From Prevotellaceae bacterium UBA4336 (lineage in GTDB: Bacteria > Bacteroidota > Bacteroidia > Bacteroidales > Bacteroidaceae), in contig DGTM01000018.1 of assembly GCA_002394305.1 (NCBI GenBank), forward strand, positions 1 to 34,276: a stretch of DNA of 34,276 nucleotides. Direction: 5' to 3'. The stretch's first letter is position 1. Each line of letters begins with the position of its first letter. A program made the position numbers and the translations under genes. Below the pieces are notes generated by a model that did no database searches, had not been told where the DNA came from, and worked only from the letters and a program-made list of their open reading frames with translations. Below, piece by piece: positions 7,235-16,218 of this stretch.

Positions 7235-9445
7235 TTAGTCATTTATGGTCTCACGCCCAGCTCCTCTCCGGGGAGAGGGACGCTCCGCCGCTAAAGCCTC
7301 TCCTCCCCGGGGGAGAGGCTTGGAGAGGGGGCTGTTTTTCATGCTCAGCGATATTCTCTCTCTCTGCATGTCGACCCCCACGACCCGCACCATGACGTGC
7401 TGCCCGAGGCTGACCACCGTGGTCGGGTCCTTCACGAAGCGGTCGCTGAGCTGCGAGACGTGGACGAGCCCCTTCGTGTGAACGCCGATATCGACGAAGG
7501 CGCCAAAGTTAGTGATGTTCGTTACGATGCCCGGCAGGACCATTCCCTCGCGCAGGTCGCCGATTTCATGCACCGTCTCGTCGAAGGCAAAGGTGTGCAG
7601 CGGCTCGCGCGGGTCAAGTCCGGGCTTGTCCAGCTCCGACATGATGTCGTGCAGCGTGGCGGGGCCTACATCTTCGCTGATGTAGCGGCTGACGTCAATC
7701 TTCTCGCGCAGGGACTTGTCTGCCATCAGCTGTGCCACGGTGCAGTGCTGGTCGCGTGCCATCTGCTCCACCAGCTCGTAGCGCTCGGGGTGCACAGCAC
7801 TGTTGTCAAGCGGCTGAGTGCCGCCCTTGATGCGCAGGAAGCCGGCCGATTGCTCGAAAGCCTTGGCTCCGAGGCGCGGCACCTTCATCAGTTCCTTGCG
7901 GGAGCGGAACGGGCCATTCTCCTTGCGGTAGTGCACGATGTTCTGTGCCAGCGAAGGCCCGAGGCCGCTGACGTAGGTGAGCAGCCACTGGCTGGCCGTG
8001 TTCAGGTTCACACCGACACGGTTCACGCAGGCCACCACCGTTTCCTCCAGGCTCTTCCGGAGCGCCGTTTGGTTCACGTCCTTCTGGTATTGCCCTACGC
8101 CGATGCTCGAAGGGTCAATCTTGACAAGTTCTGCCAGCGGGTCCATCAGTCGGCGGCCGATGCTCACGGCGCCGCGCACCGTCACGTCCTCGTCGGGAAA
8201 CTCCTGTCTGGCAATGTCGCTGGCGCTGTAGATGCTTGCCCCGTCCTCGCTGACGCTATAGACCTCCACACCATCGGGCAGGTCCAGGTGTCGCACGAAG
8301 TCCTCTGTCTCGCGGCCAGCCGTTCCGTTGCCGATGCTGATAGCCTGCACGGCATACTTCTCGACGAGGTTCTGCACCGTCAGCATCGCCTTGACGCGTT
8401 CGGCACGGGGCGGGTGAGGGAAGATGACGTCATGGTGCAGCAGGTTGCCTTCTGCATCGAGGCACACCACTTTGCAGCCCGTGCGGAAGCCTGGGTCGAT
8501 AGCCATCACGCGCTTCTGCCCGAGGGGAGATGCCATGAGCAGTTGCTCCAGGTTGCGGACAAAGATGCGGATGGCTTCCTCGTCGGCTTTCTGCTTCGAC
8601 GATGCCCCGAACTCGTTGCTGATGCTTGGCTCAAGGAGCCGCTTGTAACCGTCCTCGACGGCTTCCTGTACGGCACGGCTGCTTTCGCTGTGCCCCCTGA
8701 CGAACTGCCGCGCAATGCGTTCCATGGCAGGCCCGTCGTCCACACATATCGAGACACGCAGGATGCCCTCCGCCTCGCCTCGGCGCATTGCCAGCAGCCG
8801 ATGGCTGGAACAGCGCTTCAGGGGCTCCTTCCAGTCGAAGTAATCGCGGAAGTTCTGCCCTTCGGCATCCTTGCCCTTGATGACTTTGCTCTGTATCATG
8901 GCATGGAGGGTGAAGGTCGTCCGCAATGTCTGCCGTGCATGTTCGTCTTCGCTCACGCGTTCGGCGATGATGTCCTTTGCCCCTTGCAAAGCTTCATCCT
9001 CACTGAGTTGAGCTTTGAACTTTGAATTTCGGATTAACACCTTCAGGGGCGTGTCCGATTGCTTCATGATGGCATCGGCCAGCGGCTCCAGTCCTGCCTC
9101 GCGTGCCACTTGAGCCCGGGTACGGCGCTTCTGCTTGTAGGGCAGGTAGATGTCCTCGAGCGTAGTGGCATCCCAGCAGTCTTCCAGTCTGCTGCGCAGT
9201 TCCGGCGTGAGCTTTCCCTGTCCGTCGATGGCGGAAAGGATGTACTCCCGGCGGTGCTCCAGCTCGATGACGTTGTCCAGCTCTTTGGCAACCAGTGCCA
9301 CCTCCACATCCGTCATGCCGCCGGTCGCTTCCTTGCGATAGCGGCTGATGAAGGGAACTGTGGCACCGTCCTGCAGCAGGTCCACAACCTGGCGCACGTA
9401 TTTCTCCTTGAGTCCTGTGCGTTGGGCAATCAGGTCGTAATTCAT
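7235..9445 (-). CDS. tex: Tex-family RNA-binding transcription accessory protein
   Basis: A 736-residue cytoplasmic protein. It has the Tex N-terminal domain (ATVPFISRYRKEATGGM, LEDIYLPYKQKRRTRAQ), a YqgF/RNase H-like fold (MAIDPGFRTGCKVVCLD, AISIGNGTAGRETE), helix-hairpin-helix motifs (LNTASQWLLTYVSGLGPSLA) and a C-terminal S1 RNA-binding domain (EGMVLPGIVTNITNFGAFVD to RERISLSMK). Tex proteins bind nucleic acid and affect transcription and stress tolerance. The S1 domain ends near residue 705; the remaining 30 residues are encoded by a GC-rich palindromic element. Residues about 136-148 (VLIRNSKFKAQLS) come from a low-complexity AT-rich string. It lies 19 bp after the GH76 gene and 12 bp before radA. 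Confidence 0.95.
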   Translation of the reverse strand: MNYDLIAQRTGLKEKYVRQVVDLLQDGATVPFISRYRKEATGGMTDVEVALVAKELDNVIELEHRREYILSAIDGQGKLTPELRSRLEDCWDATTLEDIYLPYKQKRRTRAQVAREAGLEPLADAIMKQSDTPLKVLIRNSKFKAQLSEDEALQGAKDIIAERVSEDEHARQTLRTTFTLHAMIQSKVIKGKDAEGQNFRDYFDWKEPLKRCSSHRLLAMRRGEAEGILRVSICVDDGPAMERIARQFVRGHSESSRAVQEAVEDGYKRLLEPSISNEFGASSKQKADEEAIRIFVRNLEQLLMASPLGQKRVMAIDPGFRTGCKVVCLDAEGNLLHHDVIFPHPPRAERVKAMLTVQNLVEKYAVQAISIGNGTAGRETEDFVRHLDLPDGVEVYSVSEDGASIYSASDIARQEFPDEDVTVRGAVSIGRRLMDPLAELVKIDPSSIGVGQYQKDVNQTALRKSLEETVVACVNRVGVNLNTASQWLLTYVSGLGPSLAQNIVHYRKENGPFRSRKELMKVPRLGAKAFEQSAGFLRIKGGTQPLDNSAVHPERYELVEQMARDQHCTVAQLMADKSLREKIDVSRYISEDVGPATLHDIMSELDKPGLDPREPLHTFAFDETVHEIGDLREGMVLPGIVTNITNFGAFVDIGVHTKGLVHVSQLSDRFVKDPTTVVSLGQHVMVRVVGVDMQRERISLSMKNSPLSKPLPRGGEALAAERPSPRRGAGRETIND
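7256..7333. repeat. GC-rich palindromic element at the 3' end of tex
   Basis: A 78-bp segment with outer ends cccagct...ctctcc and ggagagggggctg. The left inner hairpin is cctctccggggagagg (7264-7279) and the right one runs from gcctctcc (7296) to ggagaggc (7319). It supplies the last codons of tex (SPLSKPLPRGGEALAAERPS and PRRGAG), after the normal end of the S1 domain. Architecture and peptide resemble the elements at 571-653 and 7026-7106. Confidence 0.75.
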
Positions 9446-9464
9446 GGTCTCTGTTTTGTCTTTC

Positions 9465-12400
9465 CTATTTGAGTATCTTCTTGCCGCCCATGATGTAGAT
9501 GCCGCGAGGCAGTTTGTCCGTCTTGCCGGCTGCGACCTTGCGTCCGCTGATGTCGTAGATGCTTTGGTCGGCCTGTTGTGGGCTGAAGGACTCGGTACTG
9601 CGGATTGCCGTTCCGTCCTCTTCGAGGTGAAGCAGCTGGAGCTCGCCTATCTGAATCTGTGTGGCGCCTGCTGTTGCGGTGACGGTGAGGCGGTAGTTGC
9701 TGTAGGGTTCTGCTGCCCCCACAGCGTAGAATTGTGTGGCATAGCGATGGGAGAAGCTCTGTTCGGAGCGGCTGTCGAGCAGTGTCCATGTGTCGCCATC
9801 GTTGCTTCCCTCCAGTGTCCAGGTGGCCGGGTCGCGTGTCGGCTCGTTCTTGCTGGCAGTGATGCCGTAGGTGTTGATGCTGACGGGCTGGTCGTAGTTC
9901 ACGAAGATGCTGACCGGTTCGCTGAACTCTGCGTGATAGCAGGTGGTGCGGTTGCCGTCGTTGAGGCGTCCGATGAGTTCCGTGCTGGCAAGGCCGACGG
10001 CTGTGGCATCGACAGAGGCCGGGGCGGTGAAGCTCGGGTCGTCCGCTTCGGCAATGGCAGCTCCATAGAGTTCGAACTCGGCCAGGCGGACACTTGCGGA
10101 GGCGGCTTCTGTGACTTTGAGGCGGAAGTGCTTGAAGAGCTTCGTTGTGGAAGCCGTGGAGGTGAGCCGCCAGCCGCGGGACTGGAAGGTCAGTGCTTTT
10201 GCCGAAAGCTGCGTCTCTGTGCCGTTGTCATCAACGCCATAGATGACGATGCTCTGCGGGTCGAGCTCAGCATCATCCGCATTGAGGAGTGAATAGCCGA
10301 CGAGCTTCACGGGAAGCGGTGTTTGGAAGTCCCAGTAGAGGCCGTCGCCGCTGACGGTGGAGAAGGTTGTGCCGTCGTTGTCGATGAGTGCCGATGCGTC
10401 GCTGCCGTCGCTGGCCCTGACAGAAGCTATCTCGGTGATGTCGGCGTAGAAGGTGCCGTAGTCGGGTGTGCCGAAGAGCTGCCATTGCGCAATCTGTGCA
10501 TCCTCGTCCGTGATGGTCAGGCGGTAGTAGAGGTATGCCGCCCCGGGATTTGTGCGATAGACGTTCGTGCAGCCGTCGTAGGGGAAGTCTGCCTCAGTCT
10601 GCTGGTCGATGACTTTCCAGTTTGTTCCTGATGTCGTGCCTTCCAACTTCCACGACGTCGGTGCCTTCGCCTTGTCGCCAATGGTGATGCTGTAGGCCGT
10701 GAGTGTGTTGTTTCCCGTTGTCTTCAGCGTGGCAGTTAGCGGAGTGGTGAAGACAGTCGTTCCCACATGGTCTGTGAGTGCCTCGTAGCCTTCGGTAATG
10801 TCTTCAATGCCTGTCGTCAGGTCGTGGTCGTCGATACAGCGGCCCAGCAGCTGCCATTCGGAGAGGGAGAACTGCGTCTGTGTGTCGTCGCAGTCAAAGA
10901 GCAGGCGATAATAGGTGTAGTCTTTTGTGGTTGGCACTTCGGCGAAGTATCGTTGTCCGCGAACGCTGAAGGTCGTGTCAGCTTCTGTGTGCAGTGTCTC
11001 CCAGCTCTGTCCGTCGTTGGAGGCTTGCAGCGACCATCCCTTGGGATTCGCGTCGGCGTTGCCCGAGAAGAGCTGATAGGCATAGATGCGCATGGGCGAC
11101 GGACTCTGATACTGCACCCAAGTCTCTGCTTCGGCCTCTCGGTTGGCGGTGCAGAGCGTTGTCAGGTCATCGTCGACGAGGGCCTCTGTCTCCTCTGTGC
11201 CGAGGGATGCCGTGATCTTTCCGCCTCCGTTGGTCAGGTCGGCATAGACGGGATTGAGGCTCTGGAACTGCCACCAGTTGATGGAAGTCTGGCCTGTGCC
11301 GGAGGAAACGAAGTAGATGTCGTGGACGCCCGTGACGGGCTGGTTGATCATCTTCCGTATGGTGTCCCATGTCTTGGTTGCCGTGAGTTCGCTGCCCTTG
11401 ATGGTGCAGAGCAGTGTGCCCTTCTTGGCTGTGGGCTGGTCGAGGAAGACGTTGACGCTGGTCGTGCCGAGGGTTATTTTCAGTCGCAGGTCGATGTGCG
11501 AGGCAGGCTTGTCGCCGAAGTCTACCCGGCGATAGCCGACGTAGTTGCTGCTCCTCATGCCGTTCACCATGCCGCTGCCGTCGTCGCCGTTGTCGCTGTA
11601 GACAATGGGAGCGTTGCGGACGTAGTTGAAGTCTTCGGCCTGGTTCTGTGCGTAGGCATCGTGACTGTCCACGGCCCCGATGTGGCAGTTGAAGGCTGCC
11701 GAGACGCACGTCATGTTGCCGTCGTTGCCGAAGTTCTTGTACTCGCTGCCTTCAAGGTGCTTGAAGTCTTCCTCCGCTTTGGTGAGCCATGCGGAGGAGG
11801 TGATGCCGGCGGAGTTGCGGTTGTTCCAGGCATGGTAGGCGTTCTTGGCTATCCAGGCATAGTGCTGCGGAGCGTTGAATTCCTCGGCGTACTTGCGGAT
11901 GTAGCGGAGCATGATGCCCTTGAAGTTCGTGAGGTCGCCGCTTACTGTCTGGCAGACGTGTATGATGCCTTTCGAGTTCGCCATGTTGGCTTCCGACCAT
12001 TTGATGATGGCGTCGGCATCGTCCTTGAACATCTGGTCGCCGTAGTGGTTGTAGAGCATGATGGCGGCGCCGAGGCATGTTCCCTGGTTGTATGTTGAGG
12101 CCCAGTAGTTGTAGCTCTTGCTTCCCTGGTCGTAGCTGTCCCAGACCTTTCCCGTGGGTTTTCCGCCCGACATCTCGAAGAGAGTGGCACGCTCGGCGAG
12201 GTAGGTCTTCTTTGCCTTCTCGTAGTAGCTGTCGTCGGCCTGCGCGATGGCAAGATAGCAGGCGCAGACTGCTGCCGGGCCGTTGATGCAGGAATTGGTT
12301 CCCTTGCTCGTGGAGCTGTGCTTCCATTGCAGGAGGTCGTTGCCGTAGCAGTCGGCGCGTTTGAACATGCCGTCGAAGTTCGTCTTGGCGGTGGTCCGGT

Positions 12401-13244
12401 ATTTAGTCTGCCCGGTGAGCAGGTAGGCCCGGACGCATGCGATGCACATCCATGCGATGTCGTCGTTGTACTCGTTGTAGCCGCTCACTCCCTGCTGATA
12501 CCATGTGCCCTTGTTGCGGGCGATGAAGTTCGTGTAGAGATTGTCGAACATGGTGGCATACTGCTGGTCGCCTGTCGTCTCGAGGGCGTCGAGCACGATT
12601 TCGAACATCTCGGCGTCGCCCCACCAGCCACCGTTGCCGATGACCCACCCTGTGCCGGCTTTCTTGTAGGCGCGGGCCTTCCACTTTTCCATCATGTCGT
12701 CGCGCTTGTCCTTGGTGAATTCCTTCGCCATAGGCTCGACCACCTCTACCGTCCATGTGATGCGGGCCGGGTCGATGTTGGTCGAGGAGGCCGTGTTGAC
12801 GATGGTCAGGTTGCTGCCTTCCGTGGCGTCTGCAGCTGCGGCAAGGGCATACCTGCGTGTTGTGCCTTGGTAGATGTAGTATTGGTCGGTCGTTCCTTCC
12901 ACGGGGACGAACTCCCAGGCGCCGCGTGAGTTGGCCGTCGTCTTGTTCGTCTGTCCGACGCTGCCCGACGTTCCTGAGCTGAGGCCAGCCAGGTAGAAGC
13001 CGGTGTAGTCGTTGGTCAGGAAGAAGGTGGAGGTGCCTTTTGCACTGAGCGTCCAGCGTTGCGAATTGACGTTTGTCTCGGTCCAAAGGACAACATTGGC
13101 GTTCTCGTCGAGGGAAGAGTTCTTCACCAGGACAGACTTGCCGCTGTTGACGAGACGAACGGTCTGCCCTGCTTCGAAAGCCTCGGCGCTGATGGCCGTC
13201 ATCATGAGGGCAAGGATGAGAAGGAGTCGGTTGAGCGTTTTCAT
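9465..13244 (-). CDS. Secreted GH76 alpha-mannanase with carbohydrate-binding modules
   Basis: A 1259-residue exported enzyme. A signal peptide is seen at residues 1 to about 22 (LLLILALMMTAISAEA). Residues about 25-165 look like a ricin-type lectin fold. The GH76 catalytic domain spans about 175-510 and contains the Asp pair D261-D262 in YNDDIAWM, the expected nucleophile and acid/base. A CBM6-like module (about 515-670; EDFNYVRNAP, YVGYRRVDFG, HDIYFV) and about four F5/8-type-C (CBM32-like) modules follow. The last 40 residues (QSIYDISGRKVA...RGIYIMGGKKIL) resemble Prevotella C-terminal tails linked to secretion or surface anchoring. GH76 enzymes cut alpha-1,6-mannan such as the yeast cell-wall backbone. 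No SusC/SusD pair is adjacent, so this is not a visible polysaccharide utilisation locus. Confidence 0.9.
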   Translation of the reverse strand: MKTLNRLLLILALMMTAISAEAFEAGQTVRLVNSGKSVLVKNSSLDENANVVLWTETNVNSQRWTLSAKGTSTFFLTNDYTGFYLAGLSSGTSGSVGQTNKTTANSRGAWEFVPVEGTTDQYYIYQGTTRRYALAAAADATEGSNLTIVNTASSTNIDPARITWTVEVVEPMAKEFTKDKRDDMMEKWKARAYKKAGTGWVIGNGGWWGDAEMFEIVLDALETTGDQQYATMFDNLYTNFIARNKGTWYQQGVSGYNEYNDDIAWMCIACVRAYLLTGQTKYRTTAKTNFDGMFKRADCYGNDLLQWKHSSTSKGTNSCINGPAAVCACYLAIAQADDSYYEKAKKTYLAERATLFEMSGGKPTGKVWDSYDQGSKSYNYWASTYNQGTCLGAAIMLYNHYGDQMFKDDADAIIKWSEANMANSKGIIHVCQTVSGDLTNFKGIMLRYIRKYAEEFNAPQHYAWIAKNAYHAWNNRNSAGITSSAWLTKAEEDFKHLEGSEYKNFGNDGNMTCVSAAFNCHIGAVDSHDAYAQNQAEDFNYVRNAPIVYSDNGDDGSGMVNGMRSSNYVGYRRVDFGDKPASHIDLRLKITLGTTSVNVFLDQPTAKKGTLLCTIKGSELTATKTWDTIRKMINQPVTGVHDIYFVSSGTGQTSINWWQFQSLNPVYADLTNGGGKITASLGTEETEALVDDDLTTLCTANREAEAETWVQYQSPSPMRIYAYQLFSGNADANPKGWSLQASNDGQSWETLHTEADTTFSVRGQRYFAEVPTTKDYTYYRLLFDCDDTQTQFSLSEWQLLGRCIDDHDLTTGIEDITEGYEALTDHVGTTVFTTPLTATLKTTGNNTLTAYSITIGDKAKAPTSWKLEGTTSGTNWKVIDQQTEADFPYDGCTNVYRTNPGAAYLYYRLTITDEDAQIAQWQLFGTPDYGTFYADITEIASVRASDGSDASALIDNDGTTFSTVSGDGLYWDFQTPLPVKLVGYSLLNADDAELDPQSIVIYGVDDNGTETQLSAKALTFQSRGWRLTSTASTTKLFKHFRLKVTEAASASVRLAEFELYGAAIAEADDPSFTAPASVDATAVGLASTELIGRLNDGNRTTCYHAEFSEPVSIFVNYDQPVSINTYGITASKNEPTRDPATWTLEGSNDGDTWTLLDSRSEQSFSHRYATQFYAVGAAEPYSNYRLTVTATAGATQIQIGELQLLHLEEDGTAIRSTESFSPQQADQSIYDISGRKVAAGKTDKLPRGIYIMGGKKILK

Positions 13245-13282
13245 TTATTTCTTTTTTGATTGATTAGACAACATAATGCGCA

Positions 13283-13290
13283 CAAAGATA
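13283..13290 (-). promoter_or_regulatory. -7 box upstream of the GH76 gene
   Basis: TATCTTTG on the minus strand matches TAnnTTTG and lies about 40 bp upstream of the ATG at 13244. No convincing TTTG -33 element stands 19-21 bp upstream. The 84-bp gap after the lipoprotein gene fits a separate start for GH76 and perhaps for tex-radA-SLC13-cysC. Confidence 0.5.
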
Positions 13291-13328
13291 CACTTTTTTT
13301 CGCAAAAGGATGGCACGGCGAAGCAAAT

Positions 13329-14258
13329 TTATCTGTTTTCTGCTCCACAATGCGGACATTTGCCCAAGTTGTGAAGCCTTTCGCCGCACGAACCGCACAG
13401 GAACCGCACCCTGGAGTGCCGGATGTAGCGCACGATGAGGATGACGACGAAGGCGGCAAAGAGCATGTAGCTTACGGCAGGGCTGAGGGCTGCCAGGGTG
13501 AAAAGCAGGTAGCACGTGATGCAGCACCCCAGCAGGGACAGCAGGTAGAGCACGGCCTCGGCTGTGGGCAGTAGGCGGAAGGCTTCGTCGGCCGTTGTCA
13601 GGAGTAGTACGAACAGGACCCAAACGGAGCAGAGAAAGATGCTCAGGACGAGGGGCAGGCCGAAGGGATTGAGGGTGGGATGGTAGTAGTAGAGCACCCA
13701 TGTCTCGGGCACATAGTGCTGGATGCCGGCATAGAGAAGTGCCGATGCTGCGAGGACGATGAGCAGGAAGGTGGGGTAGGGCGAGGGGATGTCGCGCAGG
13801 AAGAAGACGTGCGGCTTCCTGCGGCTGAGGAGTTGCCAGAGCAGAGCGGGCAGCGAGAGGACGATGAGAATGGCGAAGAGCCACGGATGGCGCATGCTGA
13901 AGAGGTGGATGAACTGCGAGATGGGGTCGTCGGGGACGATGCTCTCCAGGAAGTCGCGCTGGTGTGTCCACCCCATCGTGTGCTGGTCGTGTGCCAGCTT
14001 CACCCAGATGCTGTCGACGGTGTCCTCGGGGATGACGAGCATCTCGGCCACTACCAGCGGGTCGTCCATGTAGACGCAGAGCCTTTCGCCCAGCGTGTCG
14101 ACGGGCATGTTGTGCAGGGGGCGCTCGTCTTGCAGCGGGAGGCTGTCCACGGCTACGAGGAAATTGTCGCCCACGGCATAGAGCGTCGTGTCCTCGTCGT
14201 GGTAGTAGCAGGAGGCGAGCAGGAGCGAGAGCAGCAGCAGGGGGAGACGTTTCATCAT
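13329..14258 (-). CDS. Lipoprotein with membrane helices and C-terminal zinc ribbon, function unknown
   Basis: A 309-residue protein. The N-terminus MMKRLPLLLLSLLLASCYYH has a lipobox (LLASC, Cys17). Residues about 28-115 form a soluble region with an SH3-like pattern (VDSIWVKLAHDQHTMGWTHQ). Five or so hydrophobic segments follow from about residue 120 (HPWLFAILIVLSLPALLWQL, PTFLLIVLAASALLYAGI, LPLVLSIFLCSVWVLFVLLL, and two between 228 and 280). The C-terminus ends in a zinc ribbon, CGSCGERL...GKCPHCGAEN. It lies 37 bp downstream of the U32 gene and is probably in the metA operon. I do not recognise a characterised homologue. Mutual orientation of the lipid-anchored N-terminus and the zinc ribbon implies that the ribbon is cytoplasmic if the helix number is odd. 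Confidence 0.75.
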   Translation of the reverse strand: MMKRLPLLLLSLLLASCYYHDEDTTLYAVGDNFLVAVDSLPLQDERPLHNMPVDTLGERLCVYMDDPLVVAEMLVIPEDTVDSIWVKLAHDQHTMGWTHQRDFLESIVPDDPISQFIHLFSMRHPWLFAILIVLSLPALLWQLLSRRKPHVFFLRDIPSPYPTFLLIVLAASALLYAGIQHYVPETWVLYYYHPTLNPFGLPLVLSIFLCSVWVLFVLLLTTADEAFRLLPTAEAVLYLLSLLGCCITCYLLFTLAALSPAVSYMLFAAFVVILIVRYIRHSRVRFLCGSCGERLHNLGKCPHCGAENR

Positions 14259-14295
14259 GGTCCGGGCGGGGATGCTATATTATATATAATGTGTG

Positions 14296-16218
14296 TCAGA
14301 GGGAGAGGACGGTCATTTCGCATTTCTTGCAGTTGAAGCGGAGGCGGAAGCGGCGTCCGTCGCCCATGACGAGGAAGAGCGGGTCTTCCCATCTGTCGCC
14401 CGTCTGCCGGCCGTCTGCCGCCTTGCTTCCGGTGGCGGGTTTCTTCTTTTTGCATTGGCCCCAGGCATGGCGGATGCAGAAGCGGCAGGTCATGAGCGGC
14501 AGACCGGCCGTGCCTGCTGACGGTGTCGCCACTTCGAGAGCCCGTTCCTTCACTTCACATTGTAGTTTCTCGTAGAAGTATTCTGCATCGTTGTTAGAGA
14601 CGTTGAGCTGGAAATTCTTGTAGGGAATGGCGGCGGGCAGGGCAGAACAGAGTTGAGAGGGGAAGGTGGATGGATGGAAGTAGATGTAGGACGGCTCTGC
14701 CTGCCTGTCTTGTATCAGCTGCTCGACCTCCGACATGATGTGCCGTCGCCAGTCGGCCAGTGTGCTGCGGGGAATGAACCAGGGCTGGGAGAAGTCTGTC
14801 CTGACGTCTGTGCAGACGTAGGGTGTGTCGCCGAGCTTGCTGAGGACTTCGGAGATGGAGGCTGTCTGGTCGGTGCGTGCGGGCTGGTGTTCGGCGGGGA
14901 AGTTGCGGATGCACCTGATGCCGTCGTCTGCTCTGAAATCCAGCTGGAAGCCCTGCTCGGTTTCTTGCAGCGTGAAGCGTGCGGCAATGCGTCGTTCGGC
15001 GGTCCGTCCGCTCAGGAGGTCCTCCCACTGCTTGTCGTAGCTGCGCCAGAGGCGGTCGCCCTTCCTGATGTCCGGCATCACGGCGGGATAGAGGTGGTTC
15101 CCCTCGGCACGGTTCACGCGGAAGCCGTCCAGACGGCCTGTCGGGTCGATGAAGCAAAGCCCGTCGCCGTTGGTGAAGGCCTCGGTCGTGCTGACGATGA
15201 TGCAGTCGCCGCGCACCTCCTTGACGTGCCCCACCTCGCGTCCGCGGCTCTTGGGCGTGTCGGGCGATGCGAGGTCGTCTGTCCTGCCGTGCAGGAAATA
15301 GTCTGTGCTGCCGCGCGAGAAGCTGCGCGAGAGGTCGGGCTGGAAGGTGTAGGTCGATGTGCCGAAGGAGGAACGGACGAACTCCGGCCGCCGCTTCATG
15401 ATGGCATCGAGCGCCTGGCGGTAGGCGGCGGTGACGTTCTTGACGTATGCCACATCCTTCAGACGGCCTTCTATCTTGAAGCTGCGCACGCCTGCATCGA
15501 GCATCTCTTCGAGGTTTTCCATGCGGTTCATGTCGCGGAGCGAAAGCAGGTACTTGTCGTCCACGAGCGTTCTGCCCTCGGCGTCCTGCAGCGTGAAGGG
15601 CAGGCGGCAGAACTGTGCGCACCTGCCGCGATTGGCCGAGCGGCCAAAGCAGAACTGCGAGGCGTAGCACTGTCCGCTGTACGAGACGCACAGTGCGCCG
15701 TGGACGAAGGCTTCGAGCCTGACGCCGGGCACGGCCTTGTGAATGTTCCGTATCTGCCTGAGCGAAAGCTCGCGTGCCAGGACGACTTGCTCGAAGTCGT
15801 GTTCGGCAAGCAGCGCCACCTTCTCCGGCGTGCGGTTGTCCATCTGTGTGCTGGCGTGCAGGGGAATGGGCGGCATGCCGACTCCATGGGCTCCGCGAGG
15901 GCTTACGCAGAAGGACATATCCTGCACGATGAGTGCGTCGACGCCGACGTCGTAGAGTTCCCACGCCAGGCGGTGAGCCGACCTCAGCTCGTCGTTGTAG
16001 AGAATCGTGTTGACGGCTGCGTAGACCTTTGCTCCGTAGCGGTGGGCATAGTCGCAGAGGATGCCGATGTCCTTGGTGGAGTTGCATGCGACGGACCTTG
16101 CTCCGAAGCGCGATGCCCCGATGTAGACGGCGTCGGCCCCGTGGTCGATGGCTTCGAGGCCGCAGACGAGGTCGCGTGCGGGGGAGAGGAGTTCGATGGG
16201 GTGGCTATCTGATTTCAT
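14296..16218 (-). CDS. U32-family protein, RlhA-like (putative 23S rRNA C2501 hydroxylation factor)
   Basis: A 640-residue cytoplasmic protein of the peptidase U32 family. The start ELLSPARDLVCGLEAIDHGA and the signature EAFVHGALCVSYSGQC plus the Cys cluster CFGRSANRGRCAQFC (about residues 169-204) are diagnostic; these cysteines are thought to hold an iron-sulfur cluster. The length and the extra C-terminal part with further cysteines (CRFCIRHAWGQC) fit the long RlhA/YdcP class, which in E. coli is needed for hydroxylation of 23S rRNA, better than the short tRNA-modifying TrhP class. It is often annotated as collagenase or protease, which is probably wrong. The ATG at 16216-16218 overlaps the end of metA by 14 bp. 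Confidence 0.87.
   Translation of the reverse strand: MKSDSHPIELLSPARDLVCGLEAIDHGADAVYIGASRFGARSVACNSTKDIGILCDYAHRYGAKVYAAVNTILYNDELRSAHRLAWELYDVGVDALIVQDMSFCVSPRGAHGVGMPPIPLHASTQMDNRTPEKVALLAEHDFEQVVLARELSLRQIRNIHKAVPGVRLEAFVHGALCVSYSGQCYASQFCFGRSANRGRCAQFCRLPFTLQDAEGRTLVDDKYLLSLRDMNRMENLEEMLDAGVRSFKIEGRLKDVAYVKNVTAAYRQALDAIMKRRPEFVRSSFGTSTYTFQPDLSRSFSRGSTDYFLHGRTDDLASPDTPKSRGREVGHVKEVRGDCIIVSTTEAFTNGDGLCFIDPTGRLDGFRVNRAEGNHLYPAVMPDIRKGDRLWRSYDKQWEDLLSGRTAERRIAARFTLQETEQGFQLDFRADDGIRCIRNFPAEHQPARTDQTASISEVLSKLGDTPYVCTDVRTDFSQPWFIPRSTLADWRRHIMSEVEQLIQDRQAEPSYIYFHPSTFPSQLCSALPAAIPYKNFQLNVSNNDAEYFYEKLQCEVKERALEVATPSAGTAGLPLMTCRFCIRHAWGQCKKKKPATGSKAADGRQTGDRWEDPLFLVMGDGRRFRLRFNCKKCEMTVLSL

Noticed and set aside
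14296..16218. Collagenase or secreted protease
   Set aside because: No signal peptide, and the U32 Cys cluster points to the RNA-modification group.
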